37,906 nucleotides of DNA. Source: Holophagaceae bacterium (lineage in GTDB: Bacteria; Acidobacteriota; Holophagae; Holophagales; Holophagaceae). The notes beneath the pieces are model-generated. The model did not search any database and was not told where the DNA came from. It saw only the letters and a list, made by a program, of their open reading frames with translations. Below are positions 1 to 10,040 of the stretch, one piece after another. Numbering within the stretch: position 1 is the first letter of the stretch; every line of letters begins with the position of its first letter. Where the stretch lies: contig PLUC01000051.1 of assembly GCA_003165415.1 (NCBI GenBank), positions 1 to 37,906 on the forward strand. The letters run 5' to 3'. The translations under genes were made by a program, and so were the position numbers.

Positions 1-466
1 GGATCCGGCACAGGCTCACCAGGGTGCCCTGGTTGCGCAGGATGGACTCGGTGATCTGGCTCACCACCGGCGACAGGCGCTCCACCTGGATCTGCTTGCC
101 CAGGCGCACGTCGCCCAGGACCGAGTGGATCACCTTGTTGGCTTCCTTCTGGATCTGTTTGGCGAAGCCCAGTTCTTCCGCGTGGGAGGTCTTCTCGCCG
201 GCCTGGAGCTTGGGGTCGGGCGTCTCCAGGATCCTGGTCGTGAGGTCCGCCTGCACCTCCGCCTGGGTCGGGGCCTGGCCGGAATCGATGCCCTTGATGG
301 TGTCGATGTAGACCTCGGAGATGCCGCTCTCGATGATCTTCTGCAGGTCGCTTTCCTTGCGCAGCATGAAACTGTTGCGGAGAAAGGAATGGTCCATCCA
401 GCCACAGTTGAGGTCGTGGATGAACATGCCCAGTTTCAAGTCGGCCTTGCAGACTTTTTTGATCAT
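1..466 (-). CDS. HD-GYP phosphodiesterase, N-terminal part (DUF3391), cut by window edge
   Basis: This reading frame is missing from the ORF track because it runs off the left edge. It starts at the ATG at 466 with MIKKVCKADLKLGMFIHDL and stays open for 155 codons. The opening (K..DLK.GMFIHDL....W..H.F) matches the DUF3391 module found at the N-terminus of many HD-GYP cyclic-di-GMP phosphodiesterases. The last visible residues (ITESILRNQGTLVSLCRI) are the usual lead-in to the HD-GYP domain. The catalytic HD and GYP motifs would lie outside the window, so activity cannot be judged. No strong ribosome-binding site is visible (GGACCT just upstream). The gene is divergent from the comEA-like gene. 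The family call is fairly secure, the enzyme function is inferred. Confidence 0.8.
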   Translation of the reverse strand, partial: MIKKVCKADLKLGMFIHDLNCGWMDHSFLRNSFMLRKESDLQKIIESGISEVYIDTIKGIDSGQAPTQAEVQADLTTRILETPDPKLQAGEKTSHAEELGFAKQIQKEANKVIHSVLGDVRLGKQIQVERLSPVVSQITESILRNQGTLVSLCRI

Positions 467-674
467 AGGTCCATCGCCACCCCAGGCTCTCATACGATAT
501 CGTCGAGCCCGGCAGGTGTCATGAAAATACTCCGTGCATGACCGGGGAATGTCTCCGATAACCATGGGGAAAAGGCGATTTGCATAAAAAAGGACAAGCC
601 CGCGTCACCGGCCGATGACGGTTCCAGGCCTGGCCGATTAGCAACCGCTGGGCCCAGACTTCCTTCATTCCGGC

Positions 675-1013
675 ATGGGGCTTGATCCCTCCCTGTCCAT
701 GCGCGACATGCTCATGCCCCTGCTCAGAACCTGGCTCCTCGCACTGGCCCTCCTGCTGGCCTCATCCGGGGCGCTGCTCCAGGCCGGCTCCCGCCCGCCG
801 CCCGAGCACCCCATCAACCTGAACACCGCCACCGTGACCGAGCTCATGCAACTGCCCCGGGTGGGCCCCAAGACCGCCCAGCGGATCGTCGCCTTCCGCG
901 AGGAGCACGGCTCCTTCCAGCGCCCGGAGGACCTCATGAACGTCAAGGGCATTGGCGAAAAGACCTTTCTCCGGCTGCGGCCCTACATCACCGTGGACGA
1001 CACCGGAGCATGA
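675..1013 (+). CDS. ComEA-like helix-hairpin-helix DNA-binding protein
   Basis: A 112-residue protein with a hydrophobic N-terminal segment (LLRTWLLALALLLASSGALL) that acts as a signal peptide or membrane anchor. It is followed by a tandem helix-hairpin-helix domain: INLNTATVTELMQLPRVGPKTAQRI, then LMNVKGIGEKTFLRLRPYI. This is the ComEA architecture. ComEA proteins bind incoming double-stranded DNA in the periplasm during natural transformation. The TGA stop overlaps the ATG of the next gene (ATGA), so the two are translationally coupled. The neighbouring pseudopilin fits a type IV pilus or competence role. The start is uncertain: in-frame ATGs at 699 and 714 also keep the signal segment, and none has a clear Shine-Dalgarno sequence. 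Confidence 0.85.
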   Translation: MGLDPSLSMRDMLMPLLRTWLLALALLLASSGALLQAGSRPPPEHPINLNTATVTELMQLPRVGPKTAQRIVAFREEHGSFQRPEDLMNVKGIGEKTFLRLRPYITVDDTGA

Positions 1014-1534
1014 GCGCCGGCGCCGTTCGGATCCCGGCCGGCTTCAGCCTGCTGGAGGCGACCCTGGTGCTGGGGCTCATCGGCATTCTGGGCGGTCTGG
1101 CCGCGTTCGCGCTGACCGCGGGCAGCCCGGCCCTGAACGCGGTGCAGGGCGAGCTGCGGGCCAGCGTGGAGCAGGCCTTCCTGCTGGCCCGGGCCAGGGG
1201 CTGCCCCGTGCGGGTGGCCCTGGGGGGCCACGTTCCGGACTGTCGGGGCCGGCGGGATTGCGCCCAGGTCCTGCCGCTGGCCCTGCCCCGGGGCGTGCGC
1301 TGGGGCATCCCCCATCCCGCCTTCCCCCTGCCCCCGGGCATGGAGGACACCCGCCGGGCCCACCTCACCGGCCAGGCCCATCCCTGCATCACCGTGAGCC
1401 CCGGGCGCACCGCCGAGGCCAGCACCTGGTTCCTCACCGACGGGCGGGACGCCGTGTGCCTGCGCCTGTCGGACAACGGCCGGCTCACGCTCCTGCGCTG
1501 GCGCCACCGGCAGCGTCGATGGGTGAGGGAGTAG
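1010..1534 (+). CDS. GspH/FimT-type pseudopilin
   Basis: A 174-residue protein with a type III (class) prepilin leader: a short basic N-terminus, then G-FSLLEATLVLGLIGILGGLAAFAL. The cleavage glycine comes directly before Phe, and Glu sits at position +5 of the mature helix, as in prepilins. The C-terminal part is a globular domain with four cysteines. Length and layout fit GspH/FimT minor pseudopilins, which help start assembly of type IV pili or type II secretion pseudopili in the inner membrane. It overlaps the comEA-like gene by 4 bp and is followed 2 bp later by radC, so the three genes are probably one transcript. Assignment to pilus or secretion machinery cannot be made from the sequence. 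Confidence 0.82.
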   Translation: MSAGAVRIPAGFSLLEATLVLGLIGILGGLAAFALTAGSPALNAVQGELRASVEQAFLLARARGCPVRVALGGHVPDCRGRRDCAQVLPLALPRGVRWGIPHPAFPLPPGMEDTRRAHLTGQAHPCITVSPGRTAEASTWFLTDGRDAVCLRLSDNGRLTLLRWRHRQRRWVRE

Positions 1535-1536
1535 CC

Positions 1537-2250
1537 ATGAAAATGTCCGATCTTTCCCCCGACCAGCGTCCCCGGGAGCGCCTCCTGGCGGGCCGGGGCG
1601 AGGAACTGAGCGACGCCGACCTGCTCGCCCTGCTCTGGGGCACCGGGCGGCGCGGCCTCAGCGCCGTGGAGGCGGCCCAGGAGCTGCTCACCCGCTGCGG
1701 CGGCCTGGCTGGGATCCTGGTCCAGGGGCTGGGGGACTGGACCGCGCTGCCCGGCATCGGCCCGGCCCGGGCCTGCCAGTTGTGGGCCGCCCAGGAGCTC
1801 TGCCGCCGGAGCCGGCGCGGCGGCCAGACCCCTCCGCGCATCAACTCCCCTCGCGCCTGCGGCGCCTACCTTCTGTCCCGCTGCCACGGCTGGACCGAGG
1901 AGCGCTTCGGCCTGCTCGCCCTGAACAGCAAAGGCGACCTCCTGGCCGACCGGATCCTCAGCCAAGGCACCAGCAACGCCACCCTCATCAGCCCCCGGGA
2001 GTTCTACCGCGAGGCCCTGCGCTACGGCGCCAGCACCGCCGTGGCCTTCCACAACCACCCCTCCGGCGACCCCACTCCCAGCCGGGAGGACATCCTGCTC
2101 ACCCGGCGCCTGCGCTCCGCCGGGGAAGCTTTGGGGGTACCCCTGGGCGACCACCTCATCGTCGGCCGGGACCGGTTCCACAGTTTCCGGGCGGCGGAAG
2201 GGTGGGATGGGGTAGGCGTTGTCAGCCGAACATGTTCTTCACCACCATGA
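1537..2250 (+). CDS. radC: RadC family (UPF0758, JAB/MPN-like) protein
   Basis: The ORF track starts this frame at 952, but the real start is the ATG at 1537 (MKMSDLSPDQRPRERLLAGR), just after GGGAGTAGCC, giving 237 residues. The N-terminal helical region contains an HhH-like segment (WTALPGIGPARACQL). The C-terminal JAB domain has the metalloprotease-like motif FHNHPSGDPTPSREDI. RadC proteins are widespread and often lie near competence genes. Their biochemical role is not settled despite the historical DNA-repair name. The last ~20 residues after HSFRAAEGW look like read-through beyond the usual RadC end. The 3' end overlaps the convergent proline dehydrogenase gene by 29 bp. Confidence 0.92.
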   Translation: MKMSDLSPDQRPRERLLAGRGEELSDADLLALLWGTGRRGLSAVEAAQELLTRCGGLAGILVQGLGDWTALPGIGPARACQLWAAQELCRRSRRGGQTPPRINSPRACGAYLLSRCHGWTEERFGLLALNSKGDLLADRILSQGTSNATLISPREFYREALRYGASTAVAFHNHPSGDPTPSREDILLTRRLRSAGEALGVPLGDHLIVGRDRFHSFRAAEGWDGVGVVSRTCSSPP

Positions 2251-3115
2251 TGGCCATGGCGGGATTGGCGGCGAGGCGGCGCTTGAGGTAGTGCACGGCA
2301 TACTTCCATTCTTCCGCGAAGGGGACGTAGAGCCGCACGATCTGGCCCCGGGCGATGATGTCCTTCTGGATCTGGGTGCGGGGCACGCCCAAAAGCATCT
2401 GGAACTCGTAGGCATCCTTCGCCACCCCCCGCTTGTCCAGGAACTCGATGCAACGGTGGATCAGGGGCTCGTCGTGGGTGGCGATCTCGGGGTAGTGGCC
2501 GTGGTCGAGCAGGGTCTGGACGTAATCGAACAGCTTCTGCTTCATGGCCGGCTTGTCCTGGAGGGCGGCTTCGGCCGGCTCCTTGTAGATGCCGATGCAG
2601 ATGCGCACCCTGCAGGGCTTCGTGTGCAAGGCCTTGATGTCATCGCCGGTGCGGAACAGGCGGCTCTGCAGCACGGTGCCGAAATTGTCGAACTCGTCCC
2701 GGACGGCCTTGAACATCTGCAGGGTCCGGTCGGTGAAGTTCCGGTCTTCCATGTCCAGGGTGATGCGCAGCCCCTGGGCGTCGGCCGCCGCGGCGATGCG
2801 GCGGAGGTTGTCCTGGCAGTAGGCGACGCTCTCGTTGATGCCCAGCTGGGTGGGCTTGAGGCTGATGCTGGCGAAGGAGCGGCCCTTCAGGGCCTCGATC
2901 ATGCGGAAATAGACCTGGACGGTGGCTTCCACGTCCTCCCGGCGGAACACTTCCTCGCCCAGCAGGTCGATGGTGGAAGACAGGCCCAGCTTGCTGTGCA
3001 GCTCGTCAGCCTTGGACACGCCGGCGGAGACACCCTTCCCGGCGATGTAGGGGGAAGCGAAGATCCGCACCAGAGGTGCTGGCATCAGGTCCACGATCGT
3101 GCGTTTGAGGTCCAT
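2222..3115 (-). CDS. Proline dehydrogenase (FAD-dependent, monofunctional)
   Basis: A 297-residue protein of the size of stand-alone PRODH enzymes. These oxidise L-proline to pyrroline-5-carboxylate and pass electrons to the quinone pool via FAD. Visible family motifs are RITLDMED, the barrel strand VRICIGIYKEP (usually VRLVKGAYKEP), YEFQMLLGV and the C-terminal substrate-binding region RLYVPFAEEWKYAVHYLKRRL. No P5C dehydrogenase domain is fused. The ATG at 3115 is preceded by GGGAGAAG at good spacing. The gene is divergent from a LysR regulator over a 133-bp AT-rich gap with palindromes, which suggests regulation by that neighbour. The KGAY to IGIY substitution is a modest departure from the usual motif. 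Confidence 0.92.
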   Translation of the reverse strand: MDLKRTIVDLMPAPLVRIFASPYIAGKGVSAGVSKADELHSKLGLSSTIDLLGEEVFRREDVEATVQVYFRMIEALKGRSFASISLKPTQLGINESVAYCQDNLRRIAAAADAQGLRITLDMEDRNFTDRTLQMFKAVRDEFDNFGTVLQSRLFRTGDDIKALHTKPCRVRICIGIYKEPAEAALQDKPAMKQKLFDYVQTLLDHGHYPEIATHDEPLIHRCIEFLDKRGVAKDAYEFQMLLGVPRTQIQKDIIARGQIVRLYVPFAEEWKYAVHYLKRRLAANPAMAIMVVKNMFG

Positions 3116-3160
3116 GATTCTTCTCCCTATGACTCGTTGTGACCCAAGGTTTACTTACGC

Positions 3161-3180
3161 TTCCATCAAGTTGAATGGAA
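3161..3180. promoter_or_regulatory. Dyad symmetry in proline dehydrogenase/lysR divergent region
   Basis: TTCCAT-N8-ATGGAA is a perfect 6-bp inverted repeat with an inner TCAA-G-TTGA dyad. It lies 46 bp upstream of the proline dehydrogenase ATG. It is a candidate binding site for the divergent LysR protein, but the assignment is by position only. Confidence 0.4.
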
Positions 3181-3212
3181 AGTCATAGGTTGCTCAATTG
3201 ATATTTTTCTTT

Positions 3213-3231
3213 GTCAAGTTAGTTTGACTAA
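3213..3231. promoter_or_regulatory. Overlapping palindromes, candidate LysR operator
   Basis: Two interlocked inverted repeats sit 18-36 bp before the LysR start: GTCAA-N6-TTGAC (3213-3228) and TTAGT-TTG-ACTAA (3219-3231). LysR-type regulators typically bind partly palindromic T-N11-A sites that overlap their own promoter in divergent regions, and this site fits that pattern. The regulator-site pairing is inferred from location. Confidence 0.5.
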
Positions 3232-3248
3232 AGCGTAATCTCTTCTCC

Positions 3249-4145
3249 ATGGACCTGACCACCTCCTCGATCACCCAGCTGCGGGCCTTTGAAGCGGTTG
3301 GCCGCCATGGCAGCTTCAAGCGGGCGGCTGAGGAACTGTTCGTGACCCAGGCGGCGCTCAGCCACCATGTGCGCCACCTGGAGCAGGACCTCGGGGTGCA
3401 GTTGATCCGCCGTCTGCATCGGCGGATCGAGCTGACGGCCGAAGGCTCCCAGCTGCTGGCGGGTTGCTCCGCGCCGCTGGAGGCCTTGGCCGCGGCCCTG
3501 CGCAACATCCGGCGCGCGGTGAAGGAGGATTCGCTCACGGTGAGCGTGCCTCCCTATTTTTCGCTGCGCTGGCTGACGCCGAGGCTGGGCAGCCTGTGGC
3601 TGCGCCATCCGGGCATCAACCTGGTCCTGCACCACACCTATCAGACCGTGGATTTCTTGCACGACCGGATCGATGCCGGCATCACCTGGGGTCACGGCAA
3701 GTGGCCGGAGGTGGAATCGACCCTGCTGATGACCAGCCGGCTCACCCCTATCTGCACCCCCGGGTACTTGGAGAGGCTGGGGCGCAAGCTGGTGCCCAGG
3801 GATCTGCTCGGCCACACGCTGTTCTACGAGTTCGACCGGGCGCACTGGCAACAATGGTTCGCGGCCGCCGGGGTTCCAGACCCGGGCCCCTTCGCCTCGG
3901 TCCGCATCGACGACACCCATGCGCTCAGAAGGGTCGTGCTGGATGGGCACGGCTTCGGCCTGTTCTTTGTGGAGCTGATCCAGGAGGATGTCCGCTCGGG
4001 GCGACTGGTGCAGCCCTTCGACCTCTGGATTGATCTCGGCTGTGCCTACTACCTCAATCGTCCCAGGGCCACCCCCATGAGTGCGAAGCTGCAGACCTTC
4101 AGCACATGGATCATGGAGGAGGTGGCCAGGAACCCCTACGTCTAA
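3249..4145 (+). CDS. LysR-family transcriptional regulator (GcvA-like)
   Basis: A 298-residue protein with an N-terminal winged helix-turn-helix (LRAFEAVGRHGSFKRAAEEL, then TQAALSHHVRHLEQDLGVQL) and a C-terminal periplasmic-binding-fold effector domain. The arrangement SITQLRAFEAVGRHGSFKRAAEELFVT and LTVSVPPYFSLRWLTPRL resemble the GcvA branch of LysR proteins. It is transcribed away from proline dehydrogenase, with palindromes in the shared gap. The likely role is therefore control of proline (or related amino acid) catabolism, and possibly of itself. The inducer cannot be told from sequence. No strong Shine-Dalgarno precedes the chosen ATG, but the protein start aligns with the family. Confidence 0.92.
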   Translation: MDLTTSSITQLRAFEAVGRHGSFKRAAEELFVTQAALSHHVRHLEQDLGVQLIRRLHRRIELTAEGSQLLAGCSAPLEALAAALRNIRRAVKEDSLTVSVPPYFSLRWLTPRLGSLWLRHPGINLVLHHTYQTVDFLHDRIDAGITWGHGKWPEVESTLLMTSRLTPICTPGYLERLGRKLVPRDLLGHTLFYEFDRAHWQQWFAAAGVPDPGPFASVRIDDTHALRRVVLDGHGFGLFFVELIQEDVRSGRLVQPFDLWIDLGCAYYLNRPRATPMSAKLQTFSTWIMEEVARNPYV

Positions 4146-4149
4146 GGGG

Positions 4150-4177
4150 TTGCCAACAACCACTGAAAGACTAGAAT
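4150..4177 (+). promoter_or_regulatory. Sigma-70-like promoter of toxin-antitoxin operon
   Basis: TTGCCA (4150-4155) and TAGAAT (4172-4177) are separated by 16 bp, and lie 40 bp upstream of the antitoxin ATG. Both hexamers match sigma-70 consensus at 4 or more positions. Confidence 0.5.
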
Positions 4178-4186
4178 TGTATCACT

Positions 4187-4200
4187 GGTGCCCTTGCACC
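4187..4200. promoter_or_regulatory. Palindrome, candidate antitoxin operator
   Basis: GGTGC-CCTT-GCACC is a perfect inverted repeat between the predicted promoter and the antitoxin start. Phd/YefM antitoxins commonly repress their own operon by binding such palindromes, so this is a plausible autoregulatory site. The link is inferred. Confidence 0.45.
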
Positions 4201-4216
4201 TCCTTCAAGGCTACTC

Positions 4217-4477
4217 ATGCTGCCAAGACTTGTTCCCGTCACCGACATCAAGCGCAAGGCCACCGAGATCATCGAGGCCCTTCAGCGGGAGCAGGAGCCA
4301 CTGCTCATCACCGAGCATGGCCGTGAGGCAGCCATTCTAATGGATGTGAGCAGTTACCGTATGCAGGAACGAAAGATCGAACTTCTGGAGGGGATCATCC
4401 GTGGCCAAAAAGCCATGGCTGAGGGGCGAACCCAAACACATGAAGACGTCATGGCCCGGACGGCCAAATGGAGCTGA
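4217..4477 (+). CDS. Type II antitoxin, Phd/YefM family
   Basis: An 86-residue protein. The N-terminal region (VTDIKRKATEIIEALQREQEPLLITEHGREAAILMDVSSYRM) has the typical Phd/YefM fold pattern: a short strand, a helix, then the I-T-.-G-...A-.L beta hairpin followed by a Y. The C-terminal helix would wrap the toxin. Phd/YefM antitoxins neutralise a partner toxin and repress their own promoter. The stop overlaps the toxin start by 10 bp, the usual antitoxin-first, coupled arrangement. A promoter-like element and a palindrome lie directly upstream. Confidence 0.9.
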   Translation: MLPRLVPVTDIKRKATEIIEALQREQEPLLITEHGREAAILMDVSSYRMQERKIELLEGIIRGQKAMAEGRTQTHEDVMARTAKWS

Positions 4478-4782
4478 CCATCCTGTGGACTGAGCCTGCC
4501 GCGGAACAGTTCAGCGAACGGCTCGCCACTATTGGCAATTTCAGTCCTGACGTCGCTCGCCGTCTGCGCCAGCGAGTGGATCTGAGCCTTCGCCATATCG
4601 CCAGATTCCCGGACCTGGGGCGGTGGGTGCCTGAATTCGGCACCGGTTTCTATCGCGAGATCCTGGTGAAACCTCTTCGGCTTCTGTATGAGTTCCAGGG
4701 CGACAGGCTAGTGGTGACCTATGTCCACCGCCAGGAGGAAGCCATCGGCCCGGACAGTTACAACCTGGAAACCGAGAGCTGA
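4468..4782 (+). CDS. Type II toxin, RelE/ParE family
   Basis: A 104-residue basic protein with the RelE/ParE fold signature: an N-terminal strand (ELTILWTEPAAEQFSERL), a long helix pair with R-rich faces, F-P-.-L-G-R-W-V-P-E, and C-terminal strands REILVKPLRLLYEFQGDRLVVTYVHRQEE. The PDLGRWVPEF and YREILVKPLRLLY segments are closer to the ParE side, whose members poison DNA gyrase. RelE members cleave ribosome-bound mRNA. The sequence alone does not settle which. It is coupled to the upstream antitoxin. It ends 15 bp before the convergent aminotransferase stop. Confidence 0.9.
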   Translation: MELTILWTEPAAEQFSERLATIGNFSPDVARRLRQRVDLSLRHIARFPDLGRWVPEFGTGFYREILVKPLRLLYEFQGDRLVVTYVHRQEEAIGPDSYNLETES

Positions 4783-4797
4783 TTGTCGCGAGGTTCC

Positions 4798-5658
4798 CTA
4801 TTCCAGGTGGTCCTGCTTGAAATCCCAGTAGAGGGTCTGCAGCCGGTCCGTGAGCCTGCCTTTGGCGCCGCCGGCTATGGTCTGGTCGTCCACCCGGATC
4901 ACCGGCATGACTTCCGAAACCGTGCTTGAGATGAACGCCTCGTCCGCGCCCAGGAAATCCTCCAGGCGCAACCGCACCTCCCGCACCTCAATGCCGTCCC
5001 GCCCGGCCAGTTCCATGACCACTTTCCGGGTGGTGCCCGGCAGGATGTTGTCCAGTTCGGGCGTGAACAGGACCCTGTTCTTGATGGCGAAGAGGGTCGA
5101 ACTGGGGCCTTCGGTGAGGTACTTGCCCTGGGTGTCCTCCCGGAAGAACAGGGCCTCGAAGGCGCCGTGCTCCTTGGCGTACTGCTTGCCGAGGACGTTG
5201 GGCAGCAGGTTGATGGATTTGAGATGGCAACAGCCCCAGCGGATGTCCCGGAAGGTGACGGTGGCCACCCCCCGGGTCCAGCAGCCCTCGGGCATCCGGC
5301 GCAGGGGATTGAGCACCATGAAGAAATTCGGCCTGACCCCTTCGGGGAAGGTGTGGTAGCGGGGCGCTTCGCCGCGGGTGAGCTCCAGGTAGAGCTCCCC
5401 TTCAATGATGCCGTTGCGCCTGGACAGTTCGGCGCAGGCCCGCAGCAGTTCTTCCCCGGCGTAGGGGAGCTCCATGCGCAGGGAGGCGGCGCTCTCCCGC
5501 ATCCGCGCCACGTGCTTGCTGAAAAGAAGGAACTTGCCGCCGACGCAGCGGATGACTTCAAAGAGACCGTCGGCGAAACACAGCCCCCGGTCCTGGACGC
5601 TGAGCAGCTTCTCGGTTTCATCGAAGAAGCCGCCGTTGAAGAATATCTGGCTGGTCAT
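4798..5658 (-). CDS. Class IV PLP aminotransferase, probably D-amino-acid aminotransferase
   Basis: The ORF track opens at 5694, but the ATG at 5658 (MTSQIFFNGGFFDE) has a strong Shine-Dalgarno (GGAGGAAGG) and aligns with the family start, giving 286 residues. The fold-type IV features are DRGLCFADGLFEVIR, the PLP-lysine in HLKSINLLPNVLGKQ and the phosphate-binding TEGPSSTLFAI. The DIRWGCCHLKS segment resembles D-alanine aminotransferases (DIRW.RCDIKS), and the length (~285) fits them. Branched-chain aminotransferase or aminodeoxychorismate lyase are alternatives. Such enzymes interconvert D-amino acids and 2-oxo acids, supplying D-Glu/D-Ala for cell wall. The gene stands alone and is convergent with the toxin gene. 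Confidence 0.85.
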   Translation of the reverse strand: MTSQIFFNGGFFDETEKLLSVQDRGLCFADGLFEVIRCVGGKFLLFSKHVARMRESAASLRMELPYAGEELLRACAELSRRNGIIEGELYLELTRGEAPRYHTFPEGVRPNFFMVLNPLRRMPEGCWTRGVATVTFRDIRWGCCHLKSINLLPNVLGKQYAKEHGAFEALFFREDTQGKYLTEGPSSTLFAIKNRVLFTPELDNILPGTTRKVVMELAGRDGIEVREVRLRLEDFLGADEAFISSTVSEVMPVIRVDDQTIAGGAKGRLTDRLQTLYWDFKQDHLE

Positions 5659-5893
5659 GGGCCTTCCTCCGCGCTCGCACCCGCGACGGGCCAAGACTCA
5701 CCCGACCAAGTGGACGTTTCCATGATCCTGCAAGGAGATGGACGGGTCCGGACAAAAGTGTAGCAGCCGTTACGGAGCCTGCTCTGTTACGGCTGCTGTG
5801 CCCAGCTCGGGAGTTTAATCAAAACGTGATCTAAAGGTGCTAACATCAGCGCGGCCATGGGCACGTATGCTGGAAGCACTTCAGGAGGCGCGC

Positions 5894-8588
<2,695 letters not shown>

Positions 8589-8605
8589 TGCTTCAAGGAG
8601 GGCTT

Positions 8606-8923
8606 ATGCACTACCTGCTGTCCTATGTCACCGCCCCGGACTATCTCCAGCGGCGGGGAGATTTTCGCGACGCGCACCTGGACCTGGCCTGGCAGGCCAG
8701 TGACCGGGGCGAACTGGTGCTGGGGGGAGCGGTGGGCGATCCGGTGGACGGCGCCCTGCTGCTGTTCCAGGGCGACAGCCCGGCCGTGGCCGAGCGTTTC
8801 GCCGCCGCCGATCCCTATGTGCTGAACGGCATCGTCACCAGCTGGAGCGTGCGCCCCTGGACCACGGTGGTGGGCGAGGCCTCGGCCAACCCGGTGCGGC
8901 CGGGGGTCAATCCACGGCGATGA
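8606..8923 (+). CDS. YciI-like (YCII-related) small protein
   Basis: A 105-residue protein starting at the ATG at 8606 with an excellent Shine-Dalgarno (AAGGAGGGCTT). The track merged it into a longer shadow frame. MHYLLSYVTAPDYLQRRGDFRDAHLDLAWQASDRGELVLGGAV has the YciI pattern: a ferredoxin-like strand, R..HL helix, then GEL..GGA. The second half (GALLLFQG..AVAERFAAADPYVLNGIVTSWSVRPW) matches the family's second repeat. YciI-like proteins have a conserved His/Asp pair, but their substrate is generally unknown. It lies 17 bp after the broken kinase and may have been its co-transcribed neighbour. The 3' end overlaps the convergent molbindin gene by 17 bp. Confidence 0.8.
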   Translation: MHYLLSYVTAPDYLQRRGDFRDAHLDLAWQASDRGELVLGGAVGDPVDGALLLFQGDSPAVAERFAAADPYVLNGIVTSWSVRPWTTVVGEASANPVRPGVNPRR

Positions 8924-9116
8924 TGACGTTGGACGCCTTGATGATGGCCTGAGCGGCATCGCCGGGCTTGAGCTTCATCCTTTCGGCGGATGACTTGGTG
9001 ATGGTCGAGACGATCTCCACCCCCGGCGAAAGCTGGATGGTGATCTCCGACTCCACCACTCCGTGGGTCACCTGGGTGACGCGGCCTTTGAGGACGTTCC
9101 GGGCGCTGAGTTGCAT
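8907..9116 (-). CDS. Molbindin-like TOBE-domain protein (Mop family)
   Basis: A 69-residue protein made of a single TOBE/Mop domain: MQLSARNVLKGRVTQVTHGVVESEITIQL, then EIVSTITKSSAERMKLKPGDAAQAIIKASNVIIAVD. These are the SARN...G.V..I..G.V..EV and S...L.L..G..V.A.IKAS.V..A signatures of molbindins. They assemble into small oligomers that bind molybdate or tungstate in the cytoplasm. The ATG at 9116 is preceded by GGAG at 6-bp spacing. No molybdate transporter or cofactor genes are in this window, so it stands alone. Confidence 0.9.
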   Translation of the reverse strand: MQLSARNVLKGRVTQVTHGVVESEITIQLSPGVEIVSTITKSSAERMKLKPGDAAQAIIKASNVIIAVD

Positions 9117-9345
9117 GGGCTGCTCCGTGGAAGGTGGGACGATTCTACTCGCCCGCTTGGTTTAGCGTTGGATAAAACATGGAATCCAATTGAAACTTGG
9201 CCTCCACTTCCAATCTGTGGCCAGGCCATTAAAGGTTCACTCCAACGGAAGGCGACCCTTTCCCTGGCTTATGCCATCCTGGTGGCACCACCATCCCCAT
9301 CTCTGCCTGCCCGCCTTGGAAGGACTGGGTTTCCCGGAGTTCCCG

Positions 9346-10032
9346 ATGCACAAGCCGATCGCCCTGCTGGGTGAGCACAACCCGTCCTTTCCGCCGCACG
9401 CGGCCACAGACGCCGCCGTCGGCCATTCCCGTCGCCTGCTGGAGGCGGACATTGATGCCGTCTGGGTATCCACCGAGGACATCACCCCGGACCTGTTCCA
9501 GCGCTTCGGCGCCATCTGGGTGGCGCCGGGCAGCCCGTATAAGAACCTGGAGCAGACCCTCTGGGCCATCCGCCAGGCCCGGAAGGACGGCATCCCCTGC
9601 CTGGGCACCTGCGGCGGGTTCCAGCACATGGTGCTGGAGTACGCCCGCAACGCCCTGGGCTTCCGGGAGGCCCACCACGAGGAATACGATCCCTACGCGT
9701 CCACCCTCTTCATCTCGGAACTCACCTGCTCCCTGGCCGGGCGGACCATGGAGCTGAGCTTCACGCCCGGTTCCCGGGTGGCCGGGATCTACGCTGCGCT
9801 CACCGCCAAGGAGCGCTACTACTGCAACTTCGGCATCAACCCCGACTGCGTCGACGTGCTGAAGGAGGGGCCCCTGCAGTTCACCGGGGCCGATGCCGAG
9901 GGGGAGCTGCGGGTGCTGGAACTGCCCGGCCATCCCTTCTTCCTGGGCACCCTGTACGTGCCCCAGGCCCGCTCCACCGCGGCCCGCCCGCACCCGCTGG
10001 TCACCGAGTTCCTGAGGGCGGCGCTGACCTAA
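9346..10032 (+). CDS. Class I glutamine amidotransferase-like protein (CTP-synthase C-terminal-like) with altered triad
   Basis: The ATG at 9346 (MHKPIALLGEHNPSFPPH) is preceded by GGAG and matches the expected domain start, giving 228 residues. The body follows the class I amidotransferase layout seen at the C-terminus of CTP synthase: FGAIWVAPGSPYKNLE, then the nucleophile elbow CLGTCGGFQHMVLEYARN with the catalytic cysteine. The second catalytic element, usually HPFF.ATQFHPE, reads GHPFFLGTLYVPQARS here, so both the His and the Glu of the triad are replaced. Normal glutaminase activity is therefore doubtful. I recall a family of CTP-synthase C-terminal-related proteins with this kind of change, function unknown. 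The gene ends at the edge of the structured repeat element. Confidence 0.82.
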   Translation: MHKPIALLGEHNPSFPPHAATDAAVGHSRRLLEADIDAVWVSTEDITPDLFQRFGAIWVAPGSPYKNLEQTLWAIRQARKDGIPCLGTCGGFQHMVLEYARNALGFREAHHEEYDPYASTLFISELTCSLAGRTMELSFTPGSRVAGIYAALTAKERYYCNFGINPDCVDVLKEGPLQFTGADAEGELRVLELPGHPFFLGTLYVPQARSTAARPHPLVTEFLRAALT

Positions 10033-10040
10033 CCTGAGGT

